Origin: Halichondria panicea
Taxonomy: Eukaryota; Porifera; Demospongiae; Suberitida; Halichondriidae
DNA: 64,000 nt
Direction of reading: 5' to 3'
NCBI RefSeq assembly: GCF_963675165.1
Contig: NC_087377.1
Location: 6,899,122 to 6,963,121 of the forward strand
In this document: positions 57,859 through 64,000 of the stretch, piece by piece
How the letters are laid out: every line of letters begins with the position of its first letter
Numbering within the stretch: position 1 is the first letter of the stretch
Translations under genes and position numbers: made by a program
The notes under the pieces: model-generated
Told to the model about the DNA's origin: nothing
The model's database searches: none
The model's input: the letters and a program-made list of their open reading frames with translations, nothing else

Positions 57859-60544
57859 ATGGAGTCGGCAGTAAGGACAACCGTCTTTTGCCTGCTGGTG
57901 CTCACATCTACTGAAGGTATAGATATATAGATCTATATAAATAGTAGTACTAGATCTAATGACTAGTATAGTGTAGGCTACGTATAGATTTAATGTTCAA
58001 GTTGGTCTATGGAGTTGTAAAGTACAAAGTGTGATTACTGTTACCGAGAAAAATGAGAATAGGTGCTCTCTGCTAGATAATCTTCAAGCTGTTCTGTACT
58101 GTTGCTCAGTTTCTTTCCTTGATTCAGATCTCTAGAAGTGTTTCAACCACTTCTTTTATTAATTTTCCAGTATCTGCACTTAGAAAAGAGGGGTGACACT
58201 TTACTTTGGCAGGGATTAACTTATCTATCAATTATGAGTATGTAATTATATCATGATAATTACTCATAATTGATGCACAGCCCAGCAGTTTTCCATTGAG
58301 CCCGAGTCAGTGGTACAAGCTGAGGGATTATTGGCAGAGTTTGAGTGCCTGTCTCCTGGAGCACTAGCTCATGCTTGGTTTGTGAATGGCACAGTGTCTA
58401 CAAGCCTTACGTCTGAAATCAGAGTAGTCACAGTTGAAGCAAGCAAATGTTGTCCTTCAGTGCTGACCATCCCAGCTAGTTCACAGTTCAACAACAGTAT
58501 CGTTCAGTGTGCACCAGTTTCACTGAGTGATGGAGTCTTCTCAAGGAATGCAACATTGATAGTTGGTGAGTGGTATATTTGTAGAGAGTATACCTTGAGT
58601 TGCTAGATTTATTCCGGCTTTTCTCAGAGCGTGTATCTATAGAGGTGGTAAATAGTCCAACCAACATTGCTGTTACTGTGACAAATAACTTCACTACAAA
58701 TAACCTCGCCTTCCGTGTGGACATCTCTCTCACTACCCTGGGAACTAATGAGATGGTTACACTTCCTCCTCTGAATGGTCAGAGTCAAGTGCAATTTAAT
58801 TACAGACAACCTGATAACCACACTGTGTGTGACACATTCACCTTCACTGTAACTCCAATTAGTGAGTCAGGAATGGAAGGCAGATCCAGTGAACCAGTCA
58901 CTTCGTTCTTTACAACAGTAACAGGTACTGTGTAATATTATATTTAACCGCATGTGGTTATTAATTTATGCACAGGTGGTAACGTCACTCCCCTCATCAG
59001 CCAGGGAGGAAATGTGTTGAGAAAAATAGTAAATCTCGGTGGTTTGGTAAGAGACGTATTGACTACAATATTTATTCAGCTCACCTCTTAGGTACCAAAC
59101 TGTACCAACTTCATCTCCTACCAAGTGACCTCTGAAATTTTATCGACACCCATCAATATGACCATGGATGACTCCCAGATGATAAATTTCTCTCTTCTCA
59201 CTGACCAGTTAATCAACATGTCCGTGACACTCCGTTCAATCATGGGTGTACGTCTCATATTCAAAAATATACAAATCAGTAAGTCATGTAATAGTTACGC
59301 TGGTTTTGATTTACAATGTTTCCACAGGAACAACTGATGTTCAAAATTTGATTGTGGACGTTTGCCCTAATAACTGTGCAAGAATTGAATATGTTGAAGG
59401 TACCCTCTCTCCCGGGGCTCTTCTCTGTGTGATACGTATCATTGATGGAGAGTTGGATTTTCCAAGTATGAGATTAGTGCCAATTCGACGGAATATGAGT
59501 GACAATTTTACCATCCCGGTGGCTGTTAGTGGAACTTATAGTGTGGTTGCATTTGACCTTGAGAACAACAATATGAGTGTACCAAGAATGCCCATGTCTG
59601 TGGCGGCTGACGATAAAACTATGTTTTTGAGCAATGGTGAGTCGACCAGTGTGTCAGTCTTGTACATACACATGTATACATGTAACTTTTGATGTGATGT
59701 TGTTATAGTAAGAGCTCGAACTGCATGTGTTAACTAGTTTTTAGGTGTTTTTTTTGTCAGTGTTGTACACGTACCTTCTTTTGTTGTGTGTGTTTTATAG
59801 TATGAGCTCGAACTGTGATAATTAATTGTTGTTGGGTTCCCATTTCCTCAGAATTTTCCACTGAACCAAATTTTCCACTTAATTCTGAGGACATCACTGT
59901 CGCTAAACTATCAAATGGAAGTGCTGAAGTGACCTGCACTACCACTGGCCAGAGTTGTCTGGCGTTGTTTCTATCTAAAACCTCTTCAACCTCTCTTGAT
60001 CCGATGGTGGTGGTTAGTTTTATTGAACCACCTAATGGCAGAACCACTGTCACTCTTAATGCCACTTCCGATGTTTATGTGGTAGTGTACACTTGGAATA
60101 GTGATTCTGGTGAGACTATCTTTGATGGGAAGGTATCCTTCATTAGTCAATTGGAGCTACCAACTAGTAAGCCAAGAGTTAGTTTCAGTTTCAGAATTGT
60201 ATGCCACTCTGTTGCAGGTCCTCCCCCTACACAATCACCTCCTGATACTACTGGATCTCCAGCTCCATCGCCCATACTCATGATAGTACTAATAATAATA
60301 GGAGCAGGTATACGTACGTGTATACGTGTAGTATGATTGCGTTCCATTGCCTATTTGCATGCTAGCTAGCATTATGATAGTTGTGACCTCTCTCTCTGCA
60401 GTCATTGTTCTGGTCATTGCAATTTTCATTGTTGTCGGTATTCTGTATCTGGTGAAGAGATGCAAACGACGAAACTACAAGGTGGTGCATTCCAGCTCCA
60501 ATCATCGTCAATTTGAAAGGTACATGTATATTGGAATGTGCTGA
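57859..60544 (+). CDS. Receptor E: Ig/FN3-like transmembrane receptor with short basic tail
   Basis: Nine exons: 57859-57916, 58281-58565, 58628-58924, 58976-59046, 59092-59278, 59328-59636, 59852-60166, 60218-60307 and 60402-60544 (TGA 60542), about 584 residues. Signal peptide MESAVRTTVFCLLVL, like C. Ig domain with FECLSPG, HAWFVNG and IVQCAP, plus two adjacent cysteines (SKCC) in a loop where the other copies have none. The FN3-like domain is one codon shorter than in C and D. The membrane-proximal module has CTTTGQSC. Pro stalk, then a helix (IFIVVGILYLV) and KRCKRRNYKVV. The tail has no YxxI/V cluster. An AAAG/GT donor at 60519, also present in receptor C, could splice to a further exon (phase 2) that I did not find. 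So the 584-residue form is only one possibility. Confidence 0.82.
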
Positions 60545-60829
60545 TCGCATGATTCGACTATGTTCACCACTTAGTAGCTTAACTTTATGTGACCATGCAG
60601 CAAGCATTAATTACCAAAATAATGGTACTCTCTTTTTGAGAGGTGGTGGATTGTAGTGCACTTGCAACAGAGAATTGTCAATGCTTGCAATAATTCGACC
60701 GCATGTACATGAATCTCAATTACTGTTTACGGTTTGGCAATTAAATCCATGCCATAATAATTGTAGGTTCGAATAAGGTTATTATTTCAGTTTGGGCATA
60801 ATTATACTTTCTAGGTGTAACAAAAGTAA

Positions 60830-60995
60830 TGTTTAGGGGGGGCAAAACATTCGTGGTTGAGTCACTTCGTGTGGTTGAGTCACTTCGTGGATAATATTTT
60901 TGTGGTTGCTGCTTGCACTGCAGGCAAGGTTGCTTCATGTAGATAAAATATTCGTGAGCTTCAACCACAAAAACCACGAATATTTTACCCCCCCC
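60830..60995. repeat. Short tandem and inverted repeat
   Basis: 'gtggttgagtcacttcgtg' occurs twice in tandem, and 'cacgaatattttacccc' at the right is the inverse of the left edge. It is flanked by poly-G and poly-C, so it may be a small foldback element. Confidence 0.5.
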
Positions 60996-61117
60996 CCCCC
61001 GGAAATTTACCAGCTATATACGGTCTATAGAATAAACTATTTTTTGCAAGTGCACTGCAACCCACTGTAATGTATGTGTTGGAATGTGGCTGATCCCATG
61101 ATTCGATTACTTCACCA

Positions 61118-61893
61118 CCAGAGGAGGCTGGAACCACTTGACATTAGTTAATTAATTAAGGCCACTAATTGGATTCCTCCAAACGACTACAATCCTAGTT
61201 TTTGTGCCTGTTAGCTTCAGGGGGGGTCAAATTTTATTTTGCTCAGAAGCAAAAATACAAGTCTAAAGGCTAGCTGTGCGTTGACTCTCGATAAAAAGCC
61301 GCTCATTTTATCGAGACTAGTGCAAGAGCACTGACTTGTACTTTATCTTTAAGCTTACAGGCACAAAAAACTAGGATTGACATAGTCTGCAGGAGACGTT
61401 TGAGGAAATCCAATTAGTGACCTTGTTGCCCAGTGAGTGGGCAGATCAAAGCAATCCAGTGCTCAGTATATGGCATGTTGCATCACTGCCATATATTGCA
61501 TCTATAAGAGATATCCATTTGGGACTTATGCCCCACCATTCCACCCAATAGTCAATTGGTCCCTTTTATAGGCTACTACCTTTACAACTACTAGTGGGAA
61601 GAAAACCTAAAAAATTTACTATGGAATTCAGCACAACTAATGAATACACTAAATTCCTTCAAAACACATGTCTTTTATTACGATTTATATGACCAGTCAG
61701 ACGAGTTTAACGTCATTGGGCAACAAGTTAGTTATTGCCGGCGCCCTCGTGCAACATGCCATATATTGCACTGGATGACATAATGCCCTCAGACATTATA
61801 TTGCTCCAGTGCAATATATGGCATGTTGCACTCTGGCTGGGCAATAACTAATAACTTAATTAGCTAAGGTCAAGTGGTTCCAGCCTCCTCTGG
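61118..61893. mobile_element. Foldback element with CCAGAGGAGG ends, about 776 bp, with a nested insertion
   Basis: The left end (CCAGAGGAGGCTGGAACCAC then TTGAC) is inverted at 61866-61893. Flanks TTCACCA and TTCACTA differ at one base. The nested part has its own inverted blocks around 'gcaatatatggcatgttgca' (about 61470, 61750, 61810). A partial copy of the same left end is at 55721. Confidence 0.75.
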
Positions 61894-62383
61894 TTCACTA
61901 CTATGTGACAGAGATGGTACTCCTCAGAGGAGGTACAACATTTCATTCATTCATTTAATTCGTGGATTTGCTTCGTTCTCGCGATATGCCTATAGTTTTG
62001 CTTACTTGGAATATATTGCAGCCTTTTCAGAAGAGTTCGTAGCAAAACTTGTCTATGGAGTGTTCCTACTCTACTTAATAGTTATTGGTAGCTGTATAGA
62101 TGAGAGTGAGAAGAGAGCTGCAAGATATAGACTCTACTGATGTATATAATATATATATATATATAGCAGCGATTAATTTTAGCTTTTAGACTTTATACTT
62201 TTGACATCCTTTTTAGATCAATCATGGTTGATCCATTTCCCACTCTTTATAAGTTTACCTACGATCACCCTTGCAGTAAAATTACTGTAAGAAATTATAA
62301 TATCTATGCAGATATATATAATTTTTGTATTATATAGCAATAGCTATAACTTTATACAATGTATGTTATGTAGCTTGGACACG

Positions 62384-62436
62384 TCCACCGAGGCATCAGC
62401 ACCCATCGAGGCATCAGCACCTGCGGTGCTTTAATT
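62384..62436 (-). mobile_element. DR1 end fragment
   Basis: On the minus strand it reads like the DR1 start (AAAGCACCGCAGGTGCTGAT, then GCCTCG), with the GATGCCTCG phrase duplicated. Confidence 0.5.
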
Positions 62437-62624
62437 ACTATAGAAGTCATGTTCACTCTTTGTAGAACACACAATTTGAAGATTTTACAACACTTAGCTT
62501 TTCTCTTTAATTTCTAGGGTAAAATCTGACTTATGAATTGCATCTATTGTAATGAATGATCACAGTAGTACATTGTCATCTTGTAAAGCATTCAAGTCAC
62601 GAGCCCTGGCAGCATCGTGTATGT

Positions 62625-62739
62625 CCAGAGGAGGTACGACATCCGCGTGTCAAAGGAAATGTTTTACACACACATTCCTTAGGTCAAAGTTCAATAGAAT
62701 GTGGGTGTTTAAGACACGCGGATGTCGTACCTCCTCTGG
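62625..62739. mobile_element. 115 bp MITE with CCAGAGGAGG ends
   Basis: The first 30 bp (CCAGAGGAGGTACGACATCC then GCGTGT) are inverted exactly or nearly so at 62710-62739. The interior is unrelated to other CCAGAGGAGG elements. Confidence 0.75.
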
Positions 62740-64000
62740 GTACTCTTGCACTAGTAGTGCATTAGAGAGATGGTATAATTATTGTAAACTTGTTAATTTT
62801 AGCAAGAATCTAGGTTCATGCATGGTTGAACTTCTCTTTATACAGCAATTCTCAGGGCAGATCAACAAACAGAGCTTCCCCAGAATTGGTGAGTGATTGC
62901 ATCACCTGTATGTGTGGGTTATTCATGAATGTGCGCACTGTGTGCTTTGCCGAGTTAAGCATAATTATGCTCTGGTGGTTTGTTGATGCTATAATCTACC
63001 TGTGTTTGTGTAGGCTGTTTCTGTATATTATTTTCCCAAGAACCCAAATTAATGTGATCAAAACTGTTAGTTTCTTGTGAAATTAACAACAAAAGAGCTT
63101 GCTATCAACTTTTGTCAATGAACACGGCAAAGCTGTCTGTGTGTGTGTCTATTGCAGCTGTAACGTACTGCTCAACAGTTCTAATGCCACGAAAACTAAC
63201 AGCTTCTATATATAGGCTTCTAGCTTTAACTCGTGGATTTGCAAACTAAAGCTTCTTTCTCGGGTTGTGGCTAATTTTACTCACAGTTAAGGCTGTTGCA
63301 GTCTCTTTAGAATCTTTCGTAGCATCATCTGTTCACACAAACTTTGTATTTGAGTTATTAACTTTGCACTAAAGCGCAAGCTATAGCTTCTTGTTCGCTA
63401 CAATAGTTAGAAAAGAGCTGCAAAGCTGTACGTACTGCCAGAAGCTGCAGCCATAAACTGCTTATAGGTCACTGTTTAGTTCTTGTTAGAGTTTTTTATC
63501 GAGGCAGTAGCAAGGCATAATCTACTGATAATAGTGTGTATACGGCCACTTTTGCGGGGGCGGCAATAAATCAAGGTATTATTTTGATGGGCGGGCTATA
63601 AAATGACCTCACAAATACGAACTTGTCTGCACTTTTCCAGATTAAATTGTGTGACCAGGCAAGGATTATATAGACACATCCTGTATGTGTGTCGCTTATG
63701 TCAATCTTACTAGGCATAGTGTGGCATAGTGACAGTTTCTTGCTGGCCCTGATTGTATTTACAGTAATCTTAATTGCCACTTGTGTGAGTAAATTGGGAC
63801 TTTCAATGCTGTAAGGGCTTGTAAAAAGATAACAAGGTGAAACAAAAGTTTCCCACTTTTGCATAGTTATACCGTTTATGAATCAAGTCAGATTTTTCAT
63901 CCTTTTCTCATAATTAATGTACACCCTTGTGCATATCCTCCCCATTCCCTATGGTACGTACACATACAGTGTAGTGTACTTTGCGCAGGTTAAAAGTTGG
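62740..64000. other. No gene recognised; DR1-like remnant
   Basis: Between about 63115 and 63500 the minus strand resembles the DR1-related fragment near 44640-44900 ('acagatgatgctac', 'aatccacgag', 'agcctatata'). The remainder shows no motif, and open frames here are short. Confidence 0.45.

Noticed and set aside
62552-62896. Open frame across the 115 bp MITE
   Set aside because: It reads through both inverted ends of the element, so it is not a conserved protein.
1-64000. Bacterial symbiont contig
   Set aside because: GT-AG introns with consistent phases, animal domains and eukaryotic repeats occur throughout. No operons or ribosome-binding-site patterns were seen.

Overview
The window looks like nuclear DNA of an early-branching animal, most likely a demosponge. 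This is an inference from three things: compact multi-exon genes with short GT-AG introns, animal-type adhesion and signalling modules (PDZ, SoHo-like, SH3, Ig, FN3-like, kinase, CXXC, OTU), and very dense nested transposable elements. No bacterial operon signs, rRNA, convincing tRNA or CRISPR array were seen. Exon borders were read by eye from splice signals and reading phase, not from transcripts.

Layout. 1-9.1 kb: the 3' part of a PDZ-SoHo-SH3-SH3 scaffold gene of the sorbin/vinexin type on the + strand, 16 exons, its 5' end outside the window. 10.5-17.4 kb: a complete Ig/FN3-like transmembrane receptor on the - strand (receptor A), with a truncated paralogue (B) directly upstream and a tiny kinase relic beyond its 3' end. 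17.4-34 kb: a transposon landfill. It holds an element with a RecQ-like helicase fragment, a palindrome built from two differently deleted Crypton-like tyrosine-recombinase elements, a roughly 10.6 kb composite with inverted ends, and two duplicated segments full of a minisatellite. 34.5-40.8 kb: an orphan signal-peptide exon, an unidentified minus-strand gene fragment and receptor C on the + strand. The transmembrane exon of C is split by a RecQ-family element with a perfect 11 bp target duplication. 41-49.3 kb: more elements, a LINE fragment, a broken protein-kinase gene and a receptor-tail relic. 49.5-53 kb: receptor D, complete. 54.4-57 kb: a retroelement fragment and a broken CXXC-OTU gene. 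57.9-60.5 kb: receptor E, ectodomain and membrane segment complete. 60.8-64 kb: repeats.

The receptor cluster is the main biological content. Four copies (A, C, D, E) share one exon plan: signal peptide, Ig domain, FN3-like domain, two further modules, a cysteine-containing membrane-proximal module, a Pro/Ser stalk and a membrane helix. There are two signal-peptide types and two cytoplasmic types. A and D carry a tail with several tyrosine-hydrophobic motifs; C and E carry a short basic tail. Ectodomain exons are mosaic between copies, and the Ig domain varies mainly in three loop-like patches. Tandem duplication, exon symmetry, gene conversion and loop-focused variation fit a rapidly evolving recognition receptor family, for example in allorecognition or immunity. 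That role is inference.
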